64,000 bases of DNA from Euonymus europaeus (taxonomy: Eukaryota; Streptophyta; Magnoliopsida; Celastrales; Celastraceae). Shown piece after piece: positions 1 to 12,200 of the stretch (its first letter is position 1; the number at the start of each line of letters is the position of its first letter). A program made the position numbers and the translations under genes. The notes under the pieces were generated by a model, which saw nothing but the letters and a program-made list of their open reading frames with translations, ran no database searches and was not told where the DNA came from. The stretch covers positions 6,887,001 to 6,951,000 of the forward strand of contig OY756957.1 in NCBI GenBank assembly GCA_963580455.1, given 5' to 3'.

Positions 1-455
1 CTTCCTATTTATGCTTCATGTAACTCGTACATATGCTTTTAAGTTTTTTTTTTGTAGAAATGGTTACTAATTTAACCACATTTGAACTAACACTCATGTA
101 TTTTATGTGTTTTTTAGGTTATTAGTTTGACATGTTTGCAAGTAATTTTCTGTAGCGCTGTTGCTAGTTTCACCACAATCTGAATTAAGATTGTGGAGAA
201 TTAGGTTTTTCACTGAAGTGAGAGAATACTCGGATATAGTAATGAAATAAACTTAGGTTCTCCGACAAACTGGCTAAACTTTGAAGCTAGCGTGTCACAG
301 TAAATATCAAGTTGTAGTTGTAGAAATTTGATGGGGTAAATTCTATTCAATTATTTCTTTCTTTTTTCTTTTTATTTGAAGACAACTGCTGAAGTGTTCT
401 GTATAATGGAATGTTGGTGTTTTCTATTCCAGTGATCCTGAAATTATATGCGCAG
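1..455 (+). other. intron of the ZGRF1-domain gene
   Basis: AT-rich sequence with T-runs ending in a polypyrimidine stretch and CAG at 453-455, immediately before the VKLYDECD exon. No coding similarity is seen in it. Confidence 0.7.
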
Positions 456-3400
456 GTCAAGTTGTATGATGAGTGCGACACACTTCTAGAGTGCAGGATA
501 CTGAAGAAAGATGAAGTTATTGGCTCTGGTGAAACACTCACATTTAATGCTCATATTGTTGATGTTGGGGATCCTGAAGGGGATCTAAAGCCTTGCCATG
601 ATTCTAGTTTTCATGTCAGAGATAAGAAAACCGCTGAAAACCCCAGTTTGATGCATAGACAGAAGTTTAGGAGTAGCTTAATTGATTCAGGTAAAGCCTC
701 CTATATGGTTTGTGTTTAGTGTTATAAGTCATAAGGTGCATGCCAGGTCACCCTCTTGTGTTTTCCTTTCAGGATCAAGAGCAATCAATTCCAAGAATAA
801 TATACCCAGGAGGACGAGGCCAGATAACACAAGCCCCTCACAAAAACTTATCAGAGGTTTGTTTGACTACTTAGACACAGTTTTAACATTTTTTTATATT
901 CGTTGACTGTGGGCTTTGACTCGCCATAATTTGAAGTGCAATGTACATATGTGAATGGATCATATTTGATGTTAACCTACTATTTTTGAAAGTGGTCTAC
1001 TGGTCTCTTATATATATAGATAAGATGTGAGCAACTTTGTACACATTTTTTATTTCACTTCATTTGTTGCCATCATGTTTAACTTTCTAAAACGTGGAAT
1101 AGGTTACAACTTACAACGATTATAGACTTGCCAACATTACAGCAACCCCATAAGCTGCTTGATCTGTGAATGAGCTTATGGCACGCTCTTTTAACAGTTG
1201 TTTATATTCCAGAGTTTAGGAAGAGTGAATTGCAGAAGTATGGACCACCTCAAAGCAGTCCCGGAACACCTAAACGCGATAAAAGAGGTGAGCTAATGAA
1301 TCTGCCCCCGCATCTTAGTGGATAGGTACTTTGATTTATTTCCAAGCTATATTTTTTAGCTCTGCAATGGACTTATAAAGTGTTATGGAAACATGACATT
1401 GCTACCATGACAGCTGCAAGATTTCAATAATTGTCAAAATCACAATTTGCTGAATTGTTTTATGAATTTTGAATCATCTTCTTCAGGAAGCATTTGTGTT
1501 TCTTTTGTTTCGATAGTTTCTAAATTTTAAGATGTATCCCAGTTTGCTACATCTATAATCGGGTTAACATTTTACTTTTCCAATATAATAGAGTGGCAGG
1601 TTCTGTACACTACACAAGTAACTCAGAAGGCAAAGAAGTATCATGATGGTTTCTTACAACTTGAGACTTGTGGATCCTTGGGGAGGCAGGTTAATTTTCA
1701 GAACTATTATGTACTCCCTTCCTAACTATAGAATTTATATTTTTTCTTCTACCTATGAATTGTTGAAGTAGTGCCATTCATCATATAAGCTTAAGTTAAT
1801 TGGGACATTGACGTAGGACAACTTTTGCTAATCTCGTATTAAAGAGTTCTTGCGAGGGATTTTAAGCAATTAGGTTTAAATCAAGGTTTGGGATGAGTAG
1901 GTTTTGAAAGAACTCAAAAGTAGGGAGAATCAGATGTGAAATTGTAGGGAAAATTAGAGGGAACTAAATAAAGAAGAGACAAATAACCTACGCATCAGTA
2001 CATCACACCTAGGGTTCCTTGGCATCACAAAATCAAAAAGCATGTTATATGCTTGAAAGTAATCTCAAATATTATTCATTCATCATCATCACTATTTCTC
2101 CTGGAGCTCTTTGACAGTTGCTTTCCCACAGACTTTCTACGAAACACTGTGGACCATTCCCACAGATACTTGCACAATCTTTTCCAAAGGTAGACAGCGC
2201 CAATTGACAAAGGACGGCCTTCTCTAACCTCGTATTAAAGGGTTTCTTGTGAGGGATTTTAAGCAATTAGGGTTAAGTCAAGGTTTTTTTTATGATTAGG
2301 GCTGGAAAGTGCTTGAAGTTATAGCTTTAAAACACTAGAATCAGATCTAAATCGTATGAAACTAGAGAAAACGAAGTAAAGAAAAGATCAAAAGATAGAT
2401 AACCTAGCATCACCCCTAGGGTTCGTTGGCATCGCACCAAAAGAGGATTGCATCACACAATCAAAGCAAGTCACATGAGTGAGCAATCTCAATATTATTC
2501 ATTCATAATCATTGTCATTCTTGAGAGATTACATCCATGTATATAGACTCCCATGGTCAGTAAATAGCAACAGCGTTCCTCCAACGGACATCCCATCCAA
2601 TATTACTAAAGTATGTTGATAGGGCAATCTCTAAGTCTTTATTGATGTAGTTCACAAGAAGGTACCTGTTTATTATAAATCATGTATTAGCAGATCTTCC
2701 ACTATTGAAGGACAAATTGATTTTCAATTTCCCATTGTTTTGGTCTTCCTTCAGATTATGCTGTATGACGCAACCAGGAAACTCCTAGATAGCAGGTTCC
2801 TTAAGAAAGATGAAATAATAAGATCTGGTGAATCTATTTTGTACGATACGCATCTTGTTGATATTGGAGAGCCTGAAGAAGACTGTAAACCCTTAGAAGA
2901 TTTGGTTATTCGAGGAAGTAATGGTAACATTCTTGGAAAACGAGAAGCAACACCTGGACAGCAGAATTGTGTTCAGAGTAGTGATTCTCTTGGAGGAGGT
3001 TCGTAGCCATGAACACCAGCTTTAAAGAATATTGCATATTGGTGATTCTTCATATCTTTTCTCATATTCTAATTCGATGGTCCTGAGAAAATTATGGTCT
3101 TAAATCCATCATAATTCCCTTACTAGAAAAATGTTGTGGGCTTTATTTTCATATTTCCTCTATTCATCACCCTTGCAATTTATTATTACAGAAAAGTTTA
3201 ACTAATTATTTTTTCTGTAGAGTTCAAGAAGACTGAGTGCAAGCATGGAGCAGCACAGAGTAGTTTAGATACTACATCTACCATAATAGGTCCTTTTCTT
3301 TCGTCACTTGGGCTCTGCTTTGTAAGCTAATGAACTGATGAAGTTTATATAATCTACCGCACTATTTGGGAGAACATCTCAAAACCATCACTGCTTCTGA

Positions 3401-6006
3401 AACTGTTGGGAATCAACAATATTGTTGTACTAATATTCTTTAGCACTTCTTGTAGTCCAATGGAAGATGCTGCTGTGTAATTTTAATGTGTAGCTCTCTC
3501 CCTGACTCTGTCTCTCGGCGTTTGTTCTGTTTAATGAAGACCAAAGCCGTCACGTGTACATGAGTATTTTAGGTTATATTAACTTTTCGTGCATACAAAA
3601 AACAAAGTGTCCTTTTACTGGAATTTTTTTAATCAACTGAAAGAATCTAAAACAATAAAATGGCTATGTTAGAGGCATGCTGTCAAAATTCTGTTCCTAC
3701 GGCTTTTGACTTGCAATTCCAACATTTTACAATCATAAGGGCTTCGTACTTTGGAATTTATGTAGTTGAACTAGTTGGTTAACTAGATCCTCTTCCTCAG
3801 TATCTACTTTTCATTCCAATGTATATCCAGCTTCATAGTTGACTTTCCTTCTTTCTCTCTTTAGAAGTAAATTTTCCCCTCCTAACATGTTCAATCTTTA
3901 ATCCAGAATGGCAGGTCATGTATACCACACAAATGACTCAAAAAGCCAAGAAGTATCATGAGGGATTCTTACAACTAAAAACCTGTGGATCGCTAGGGAG
4001 GCAGGTTGGTTCGCATAATATATAGATATTTTATCTTTTGCCAAGCCAGTGATCCTCTATGGTCAGTAAATTTTGCGCATTAGTTTCTCTTTATTTATAG
4101 CTTAAACTATTTCCTGCTTGGTGCCTGAACTGCAAGTCTGAGTTGCAAATATATATGAAAATTCTTTGTGCTGTGAGATAAATTGCAAAAAGCACAAACA
4201 CACATTTACATATAAAAGAAGATGGGTTGGTTTTGGTTACAATTTTATTCTTTCCTCTGTCCTTTTGTTCTTACACCTTACAAGGGCTCCGTGCATTTTC
4301 TTTCTTCATTCAGGTCATGCTGTACGATGCCTGCAGGAAACTCTTAAACAGTAGATTCCTAAAAAAAGATGAAATGATAAATTCTGGCGAATCCATATCA
4401 TTTGGAGCGCATTTGGTGGACATTGGAGATCCTGAAAGAAGCAGGCAACCTATGATGGATTTGAATGTTCAAGGAATTAACTATGACATTGTTAGCCGGC
4501 CAGGAGCAATGTATAGGAAGCAGGATTGTCTTGAAGCTGATACACTTGCAGTGAAAGGTTCGCATGAACATTAGTTTCTCTAATACTGCATTGTCCTTGG
4601 TGGTATAATTGTATTAAAATATTCAACACAGAGTTGAACTCTTTTTCATTATTTTCACGTTTACTGCAGTCCAATGATCTTCTCTATTATTGCTGTGTGA
4701 TACTTGTTTCCCATCTTTTCTTTGTCGGTTTGTGGCATTTTATTTTTTTCTCTATACAAATGAGCTGTCAAGTTGTAGTATGCCTCTCATGCATGGCTTT
4801 ATTGCAAATATAGCAAGTTTAGCCCTAAAACAGCATTTTGTTTCCACTTCCAATTTTTTTGGTTTTTGGCGGTTGTTGTCCTTGTTTCTCTTCCTTATTT
4901 GATGATAGTTTGCTCTTTAAAAGTCATGCTAAATAAGTTTTCTGCCTTTGATGTACAGGAAAACCTCAAAACAGAGCTAGTTCCAGGGAAGATGCAGACT
5001 CAAATGCTAATATCTATACGCTACACAAGATCAAGTTAACCAAAAATATCACTACAAATAAACCTTTACGTGATGGTATGTACATGGATTGCACTCGTAG
5101 TAGGCAATAAAATAATTTGAAATTCTTACCATTGACTTTCTAATTTTATTACTTGGAAATAGCAGCTATACTGCTAGAAAACAATTGATTTAAACCAACA
5201 TGCAAAAATATTATGAGTCTAATATAACCTTGAAAATGGTATTTTAGTTTATAGTAAAAGGATTTGAGTTCCTTTTATTGAACTATATGATATGATTAAG
5301 ATGCAAGCAGCAATTTTGCTGTCGACTTCGCTTTAAATTTTTATATATAAATCAACATGTTAAAAGATTGTGTGAGCTCTCTGCTATTATTTTACCTTAA
5401 ACGTGCTATTCAAAATACAAAATACTTGTGTAACTAAGCATTGCACAAAGAACAAAGAATCCTGAAATTTGTGTGTGGAAGTGGTCAATAGCCCCATCAA
5501 ACAAAGGAAAATGTTAGAAGAATATCATTATTCTCTTACATGGTTAGAAACGTGTTATTTGTGTGTTATAATGGTTTCCATCTACACGCTGCTGCATTAA
5601 GCTTTATCAACATCTGAATTTCCAGTTTTTATTTGCAGCTTGTCAAATATTATCTGTTCTTCAAAGACCTAGGGGAATCTTGAGTGTTACTGAAACTGGA
5701 ATGTTGAATCAGGTTGGTTGGGCCAGGACACTCCTTATCATCTCTAAAATTTTTCTTTGATGTCAGTTTATTCTATTGAACTGAAATTTATTCTCTTGAG
5801 CAATCTACTTGTATTGTGGCTCGTATGTGTAGAGTAATCTAAACATTGTGGAAGCTGAAACTAAATGGCAAAATGAGGCTTCTGCTTCTGGTACTTCAAG
5901 TGCGTTTGCTTATGCTATTTCTCTTAATGACGAATCAAAGAATCCTGATGAACTAAAGGACGCAACAGAAGTGGCTGACTGCCCAAGTTTTGATCTCGGA
6001 TTTTGA
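456..6006 (+). CDS. ZGRF1-domain (DUF2439) repeat protein, 5' part missing
   Basis: Exons read as 456-690, 773-856, 1213-1287, 1592-1689, 2755-2998, 3221-3289, 3907-4004, 4314-4557, 4959-5075, 5639-5712 and 5833-6006 (stop TGA). All have GT/AG borders and every phase fits. The product carries at least three copies of a domain with the cores WQV.YTTQ.TQKAKKYH, CGSLGRQ, LYD..RKLL, RFLKKDE and HLVDIGDPE. This is the ZGRF1/DUF2439 domain, known from the N-terminus of the human ZGRF1 DNA helicase and from fungal proteins. No helicase motifs are visible here; the tail after the last copy is low in recognisable motifs and ends SFDLGF. Copies 2 and 3 share exon lengths exactly (98 + 244 nt). The first half-exon of copy 1 must lie left of the window, because positions 1-455 read as intron. 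A role in DNA repair or recombination follows only from the animal family and is not shown for plants. Confidence 0.85.
1829..2525 (+). repeat. diverged ~280-300 bp direct repeat inside an intron (possible TRIM)
   Basis: Within the 1.07-kb intron that splits ZGRF1 copy 2, two long segments (about 1829-2108 and 2222-2525) repeat in the same orientation. Both share the words CTCGTATTAAAG, GAGGGATTTTAAGCAATTAG, CCTAGGGTTC.TTGGCATC and TATTATTCATTCAT in the same order, with many indels between. They are separated by about 110 bp of unrelated sequence. Two similar direct repeats around a short core could be a terminal-repeat retrotransposon in miniature, or an old tandem duplication. No primer-binding site was recognised. 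Confidence 0.6.
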
Positions 6007-6584
6007 ACAAGTACACAACGATCCTCCTTATAGGTGAACATGTGGCCCACTAGTAGAGTTGCAGGGACAACCTAGAAGTCACCGATTCAATTTTGAAAAC
6101 ATCCACTCTAGATGAAGTTTGTGAACATCTTGCATGGCCCTGACCTCGCCCATGACAGGAGCCATGAATACGATTATTGTCTACTTTTGCACACAATATC
6201 CTCCTTGTGCCTCTCTCTGTACATAAAAGTTTCACAAAATTTCTCCTTGTGCCTATGTACATGAAAGTTTATTTTGTGCCTATCTACACTGTTACTGGGG
6301 ATGGCATTCCAAATTGCAATTGTCCTGAAGTCGTGACAAGGATCAGTATAAAATTTTGAAGGTAAGGTTTCACTGCACTTCGAGTGAGTGACTAGAAGTG
6401 ATATTAACTCAAGATTTCAACTTTGCCTAAAAGAGTTGCAAATAGAGAAAGAAATTTCATTTACTTATATCTACAAGGCATGTCTCTTCTGTAGATTTCG
6501 TAACAGAAGTGTTAATTCTCTATCATTGGATGTTTATCTAAATTCAGCCTCCTAATCAACGAAAAAAAAAACTCCTTTAACAAG
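6007..6584 (+). other. 3' flank of the ZGRF1-domain gene with short tandem repeat
   Basis: Non-coding downstream sequence, probably including the 3' UTR. At 6201-6284 a 42-bp unit with the word CTCCTTGTGCCT and ACAT.AAAGTTT is repeated twice, with a partial third copy to about 6292. Confidence 0.55.
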
Positions 6585-6630
6585 ATATATATATATATAT
6601 ATATGTATGTATATATATATATATATATAT
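6585..6630. repeat. (AT)n microsatellite
   Basis: Nearly pure AT dinucleotides interrupted by a short TGTATGTA stretch. Confidence 0.9.
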
Positions 6631-7989
6631 TTAAACTTATTTGACAAGAAAACCCAAATTCAGCCTCGTTGATGGATCACATCATCACAAGACATTTAAA
6701 AAAAATTACACTTGTTTGACAAGAAAAGATTGCAAAGTCAGAGCATCCACAACACCCATTTTGCTTGGAAATGAGAGAGGGGCTGCAATCCATATTTCAT
6801 GTAATGAACTTGTTTTTTATCACAATCATTCATGTCCAACCATTCATATAAAGACAATCAATGAACTTGTGTACTTTGATTAGCATACATGGATGGTTGA
6901 GATTTTATCCAATTATACATTTTATGTGGAATGATTGCAAACACTCTCGTCTTTTTGAGTATAAATAATGTATTGAGATTTGAATTTTATTGATGTAATT
7001 ATATTGATAAATGTGTTATATTGACATAACTTGATAATGAAAAAAAATGATTTTTTATTAGTGCAATGTTGTAAATTTATTTGTTTGATTTTTGTGTAAT
7101 ATAAGTGAGATTAAGTTTAAGAAATATGTATAAAATGTGTGCAGTGTGTATCATTTAAGACATACCCAATGATCCATTTGTAGAGCTAATCAATTTTCAT
7201 GCCCGCCTTTTTGATTCATTAAAATGAGAGCTAAGCAAATACAACAAGGGAAATGTGATGGCTCATTAAATTCAAAAATTGAGTTTCACTTTTATTTCAC
7301 GAAAATATAATTTTCAATAGAATCAAATTAATATAATACATATTTCAATACATTTACATAATCAAAATATATTTTTCAATACTGTCTCTACATTGAAAAG
7401 ACTAAGAAAGCCTCAACGGAGGCCGTCAAGGCCAGCTATTTATAGACGATTTTTTAAGCATAAATAAAGGGTATATGATTGACCCATCATCCTAACCTCA
7501 ACTCTAAAATTCTCTAGCTTTAGCTCTATCACAGAGTCGAATAAAGTTTGAATGTTTGCTTTCGTTCACGAGTTCTTTCGTAATGAAAGGAAATAAAAAT
7601 AAGCAGGGTTACCATTTGCATTGCATCATCGATCGAAAAGGCCAGCCGCCTTTTGACTCAAGGAAAGAAAAGGACCGTTTTTCGATTTGGGCCGACATCC
7701 TTTGTAAAACACATCTCATAATATAAAATTATTAATCAACCATCTATTTTTTTAATTTCCTCATATATTTTTAAACAAAATTATACCTAAATTCATAATG
7801 GATCTCATATTTTTTACAAAAAATCAAGTCACATCATCATCCACGTCACCAAAACATATCTTTTAATACGCCAAATTAGCAAAAACACACATTTCTATAC
7901 ATTATTATTTCCCTCAAAATTCACCAATTGTATTTACTTAACATTATCTAATAGCCCAACCAAAATATCTTTAAAATTTAGACACAACA
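6631..7989. other. intergenic spacer with a possible MITE
   Basis: AT-rich spacer without a credible gene. A segment from about 6741 (GAGCATCCACAACACCC) to about 7177 (ACATACCCAATGATCC) has weakly inverted ends of the kind seen in plant MITEs, but a target duplication was not resolved. The rest holds nothing I recognise. Confidence 0.35.
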
Positions 7990-8757
7990 ATATGCGTTTG
8001 GATGAGAATATGTCTGACAACGTATAAGCTAACAGATAAGTTGGGTAGCATATAAGCTGTCAAATAAGTTTATGTATTGTTTGATATATCGTAAATTTTA
8101 ATAGCGTATAATCTATCAATTTACTATGAGAGGTATGTAAATTAGCTTAATAATAAAATAAAAAGGTATTGAATATGTATCTTGTTGGAAAGAGTTTTAT
8201 TAGTTGAGTTTGAATATGTAAATTTTTTCAAAATCTAACATATATTTTGAGAGATAAAATGACAAATGTGTTAGAGAACGGGGGTAATAAGAGAAATTGA
8301 AGAACTTTTTTTTGGTATGTGACTGATATGATTGATAATCAATAAAATTGAGTTCATAAACTATGTAGCGTATAAGCTAACTTATAAGACCAAGTGCAAT
8401 GGTGAAAGTATTTGGAGTGCTGAAAATTTTGTAATATGTAGAGAGAGTGATTTGAAAAATTGTATAGAAAGGTGGGTAGAATGATAGAAAAAAATGAAAA
8501 ATGATATAAAAGTATGAGAGAGATGTTAAAACTTGATATTTGAAGTGTTGGTGAATGAAAAGTGAAAAAAAAATTGTATTAAAATATGTGTTTTATTGAT
8601 ATGATTGTATTGAAAAATGTGTTTTGCTGATCTGGATAAGTAGATGAGACTCATTTATGTGTAATAGAAATGAGATCCAATTACAGAATTTGAAATGTTT
8701 GATAATCATGTAGCATTGGACTAGCTCTAAGCTAACAGACTCTCATCCAAAGAGGGT
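7990..8757. mobile_element. MITE (outer), interrupted by a second MITE
   Basis: The left end reads GCGTTTGGATGAGA and the right end, on the opposite strand, CTTTGGATGAGAG. Internal motifs such as GTATAAGCTAAC recur toward both ends. A clear target duplication was not resolved, so the outer limits are approximate. The inner element at 8388-8727 sits within it. Confidence 0.5.
8388..8727. mobile_element. Tourist-like MITE nested in the outer MITE
   Basis: The 340-bp element begins GACCAAGTGCAATGG and ends with the imperfect inverse CATTGGACTAGCTC. It is flanked on both sides by TAA (8385-8387 and 8728-8730), the 3-bp target duplication typical of PIF/Harbinger-mobilised MITEs. Removing it rejoins the repeated GCTAAC sequence of the outer element. 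Confidence 0.6.
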
Positions 8758-8809
8758 AGACTCGACAAATATTAGTCATTGTGATTAGGGATCAACGGTC
8801 GATTTTGAT

Positions 8810-8860
8810 TATTCTTTTATACTAGGTAGGTGGCCCGCGCATTGCCGCGGGTCCCTTATG
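8810..8860 (+). mobile_element. possible TE end with GC hairpin (Helitron-like)
   Basis: An ACTAGG motif is followed by the GC hairpin CCCGCG-CATTGC-CGCGGG (8834-8851) in otherwise AT-rich DNA. From memory, an ACTAG plus CCCGCGC..GCGGG motif is common at 5' ends of plant non-autonomous Helitrons. A matching 3' hairpin and CTRR end was not found, and the flanking base before TC is not the expected A, so the class is uncertain. Confidence 0.35.
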
Positions 8861-9074
8861 ATAGGATGACATTTTGTCAATATTTTAGTTAAATTGAGTC
8901 CGCGTTTAAGAGATGGGTCGAGAAATCATATTGCGCATTTTGAAGATAGTAGAGCATAGTTTGCGTGACTCTTTATATCTTAAAGGTAAGTGATGTTCAA
9001 CGGTTAAAATATGTGTTATTGAGCTGTTGAACAAAATATGCACTGATGCAATGCGGTTCACCATTGTTTTAATA

Positions 9075-9690
9075 TCAAACATATCTAGCTATGCAGTGAT
9101 TGTAGGATTTTTCTTTTGTTAATTGTATGTCTGATTTTCTTACCACCATCGACTCTGATTCTTGTGACAGTTCAGCCAATTCAGATTTCTTTTTCTGGAT
9201 TTCATTTTTAAACTCAAAACCAACATTATTCACTGAAGCCTCAGCCCCATGCCCATAAATAGAGTTTCCCAATCAGCATAGTTGATATCAGAAAAAGCAA
9301 AAACTTAAAAAATGCAGTCGCATATTATCCTAACCAAGAACTTGCAATAGAATCTCATCATCAATGCCGATGACAGAACCCTCGAGCTGATAACAGCAAT
9401 GCTTATATTACTTACGCAACTCTATAACGTTTGTGCCTGTAAATTTAATGAGCTGATAACATTCGGGAATTCAAGAAGGTACCTTTTGTAGAGTACAGGG
9501 TGAAGAAGTGGATGGCAAGATCTTTGTAGACCGTTAAATTCTAAATTCACATAGATCTTTGTGGTTGAGGTACTTGACAGAGTTATAGCAGAGAGGTATA
9601 ATAGCAGCTTAAATTTTCTCCTCTCCAGGTTGAAGCATAGAGGTATAACTACCTTTTCCATTTTTTCTAATCTTTTCGCCCTCCGCAATC
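9075..9690 (-). pseudogene. unidentified coding-like segments on the minus strand
   Basis: Two short open stretches occur on the minus strand: one at 9272-9075 with a charged, coiled-coil-like part (FKNEIQKKKSELAEL) and one at about 9690-9640 (LRRAKRLEKMEK). They lie downstream of and in the same orientation as the MADS-box relic, so they could be its decayed 3' exons or another captured fragment. Neither matches the AP3-type C-terminus that I know. No function is proposed. Confidence 0.25.
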
Positions 9691-9984
9691 GACTAAATAT
9701 GGTACAAACTTAAAAAAACGAAGGTTATTATCAAAGGATTTAAGTAAGATAAATGTTTCATTTCATAAATACCAAATTAATTGATCCTTGCAATAGTTTG
9801 TTTGTTTCTGACGAAAATAAAAGTAATTAACAAATTCATTTTGAAGCAATAAAATTTTGAAAAACCATAGATTGTTAAGAGTCACAAATGGTTAATAAGT
9901 CAAAAGAAGAGAAAGAAACATGAACCTTCCTTTCTCACACAAGAAGCACACAGAATGAGCCATATTTTGATCAACACCACTTAC

Positions 9985-10525
9985 TTGTTGATAGCTTAAA
10001 CCGTTTAGGTCTCCTCCCATTTTGTGCCTGTAAACTCAAAGAAAGCAGCTGTAATTGAACCTTATTACATACCTAATCTCTCTCCTTAGCCTCTTGTTGG
10101 TCTCTTTGAGCTTCCTCAAGTTCTCTTTCATTCTCCGAAAAGAAGGAAAAAAACCATTTGAAAAAATCTTCCCCAAAAGAGTTCATGCAAATCTCACAAA
10201 TTGAATGCTGAGATGTATTTGCAACCCCATAATGAGTTTTCCACAGATCTATACCCAAAGTGTTGTGGTACAGATCATACACTTTCTTTGTCCTAATCAA
10301 ACAAAACCCATAAATCAATAATTTTAATAGATTCAGTACCAATCACAGAATTTAAAAACATATGTCTATACGTTCTGTTGGGGCTGATGAACTCATGGAA
10401 TTTTCTAGTATTGGAGATACAGAAACCTTAGCACCACAGAGAACAGTGGCTTCTTGAGCTTTCTTGAAAATACCATTTCTGCTATTTGAGTAGGTGACCT
10501 GCGTGTTTGTTGAGTTCTCAAACCT
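9985..10525 (-). pseudogene. B-class MADS-box gene relic (AP3/TM6 type), exons 1-4 only
   Basis: Four exon-like blocks keep the order of an AP3/TM6 gene on the minus strand. 10525-10374 holds the MADS box (RFENSTNTQVTY, RNGIFKKAQE, TVLC.AKVS), then after a frame change SNTRKFHEFISPN. 10293-10228 holds KKVYDLYHNTLGIDLWKTHY, the typical AP3-lineage I region. 10132-10073 holds MKENLRKLKETNKRLRREIR, the start of the K domain. 10027-9985 holds MGGDLNGLSYQQ. Splice-like borders remain (donors GTATGT and GTAAGTGG), so this is a genomic copy and not a reverse-transcribed one. The first residues of the MADS box, the rest of the K domain and the C-terminal PI/AP3 motifs are missing. Frameshifts (KVS to SNTRK) and substitutions such as C-G for C-D show it is dead. 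The family normally specifies petal and stamen identity. Confidence 0.8.
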
Positions 10526-10901
10526 TGAAGAAATGGAGTTGCTAAATAAGAAGCCAAAAAAAAGAACAAAAAGGGCTCTGTACAATTAAAGGTAAAGAGA
10601 AGTAGAGGACTCTATCTGATATCTTAAGATAACATGGGAAGATCACCAAGAGAACACGGAAAGATCACCAAGTAAATAGCACCGAAGACCAAGAAACACC
10701 TAAAAGCACATCTTTGAAAGTTATAGAAATGATATCAAGCTATCAATTCCTACACATCTCTATATTGGGTTAGGAACTAAGTTGGTTTCGAAATTGAAGT
10801 TTCTCTTTCCTGCTTAGTATAACATCTATGGGCTTAGTATGATAACCAAAAATAGAAGTTCAATAATGTAACCGACTTCCGATGAAATTTAAATACAATA
10901 C

Positions 10902-11178
10902 CTCTTCTTCTTTCTTCTCCCAATCCTAGAACTCTGGCCAAGCACGTTCTCTAGCTAGCATGGCCTACAGAAGAAGAACAATTATAAACCAAAGCATAGC
11001 TGGTTGTCAACCTTTCAAATCATAGGATAACTTCCCAATAGTTGCCAGCCCTTGCCAAAATTTTCACCAATAAAATCTGAAGTTGATATTAGAGAAAGTA
11101 ATATACCATTTGTTCCTCATGCCTTGCTTTTTCAAAAGCCCTTTCTTCTCCTCTCTTTATGACCTTTTCTATCTCAGC
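10902..11178 (-). pseudogene. CACTIN gene fragment, two exons
   Basis: Two minus-strand blocks at 11178-11107 (72 nt) and 10964-10902 (63 nt) have AG before and GT after, and compatible phase 0. The first reads AEIEKVIKRGEERAFEKARH and the second MLARERAWPEF-stop-DWEKKEEE. This matches the conserved CACTIN segment with the pattern EE..EKARHEEEMALLARERARAEFQDWEKKEEE, a spliceosome-associated nuclear protein. The glutamine before DWEKK has become TAG. The rest of CACTIN is absent on both sides, so this is a fragment and not a gene. It lies upstream of, and in the same direction as, the MADS relic. Confidence 0.75.
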
Positions 11179-11531
11179 CTGAAACATCAATGACAGAAAG
11201 GATGACCTCATGCAACAACTCACAAGGATAAGTCCCAAATCAAATTCCACAAGTACTCATCTGTCCAGCCAGCAATAATGTCCAAAAAAATTCACTTGAA
11301 TATAGATTCACACACCCAAGCCTCAAACCCAAGTCACCCTTTAGTAACACAACCGACAAAAAATTAGGAAAAATAAATAAAGAAACACCATAAAAACACA
11401 CATAAAAAGAACCTTACCCATGCGATGGGGGTTCCCTGTGATGTTGTCCATGTATGTTTATGTCTTAATCAATAGAAGAAACTCACAAAACGAAGGAGAA
11501 GACCACTAAAGCATGCTTGCAATTTGTAGAC

Positions 11532-11706
11532 GGGTTAATATAACATGACATCACCGAAAGATATGCCATGTTCCATTTTAGTCACCTAATGTTCAAACGT
11601 TCCAACTTAATCACCGTACTTTCCATTTTGTTACATTCACATCACTCGGGCAGATTTACCCTATTTTGGGCAGTCAAACTGCCAGCAGTTTGACCGTGAA
11701 TAACTC
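11532..11706 (+). repeat. MULE left terminal inverted repeat
   Basis: About 175 bp, inverse of 14543-14722. It contains the words CACATCACTCGGGCAG and GGGCAGTCAAACTGCCA; the latter is itself a small palindrome near the inner edge. Confidence 0.9.
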
Positions 11707-12200
11707 CGTAACGTTTTGCCTACATGGATGATTAAAGTCTGACTAGACTAACGGAAGAAAAGGGCGGGACAAAAAAAAAGCCCTACCTCCCCCTTCACTC
11801 TCACTTCACCATTTCACACACAAAAAGATCCTCTGTTCGTCTGTTCTTCTCCTTCCTTCTGCATTACAGTCACGTAGCCATTGCGAGCATTCTGATTGGC
11901 TTCGATTTGAAGACTTATTCACGACATTCGTTGATCCTCAATCCTGATCAGGTTTTCTGGTAAGTTTGATTACGTCTTCGTGAACTTCTTTGTTCTACCA
12001 GAAGCATCTATGCTCTTTGCTTGAGTATTCGCACGAGTAATACCCATATGAACTAGGCTTCGAGTACCTTTCATTTTGGCCACAGGCACTGCACATTATA
12101 AACCATAGATTTAGGGTTTCTGTGAAATTCAGTTCTATGTCCAGTGAAGTCATGATTTTTCTTACATAATGTCGTGTTTTATGTCCAGTGCTTTGACGCA

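Noticed and set aside
456..458. Sensing the annotated reading from 411 as the exon start
   Set aside because: The in-frame sequence before 456 lacks domain similarity and ends in a polypyrimidine/CAG acceptor, so the exon starts at 456.
456..463. Functional helicase gene (ZGRF1 orthologue)
   Set aside because: No helicase motifs follow the ZGRF1 domains before the stop at 6006.
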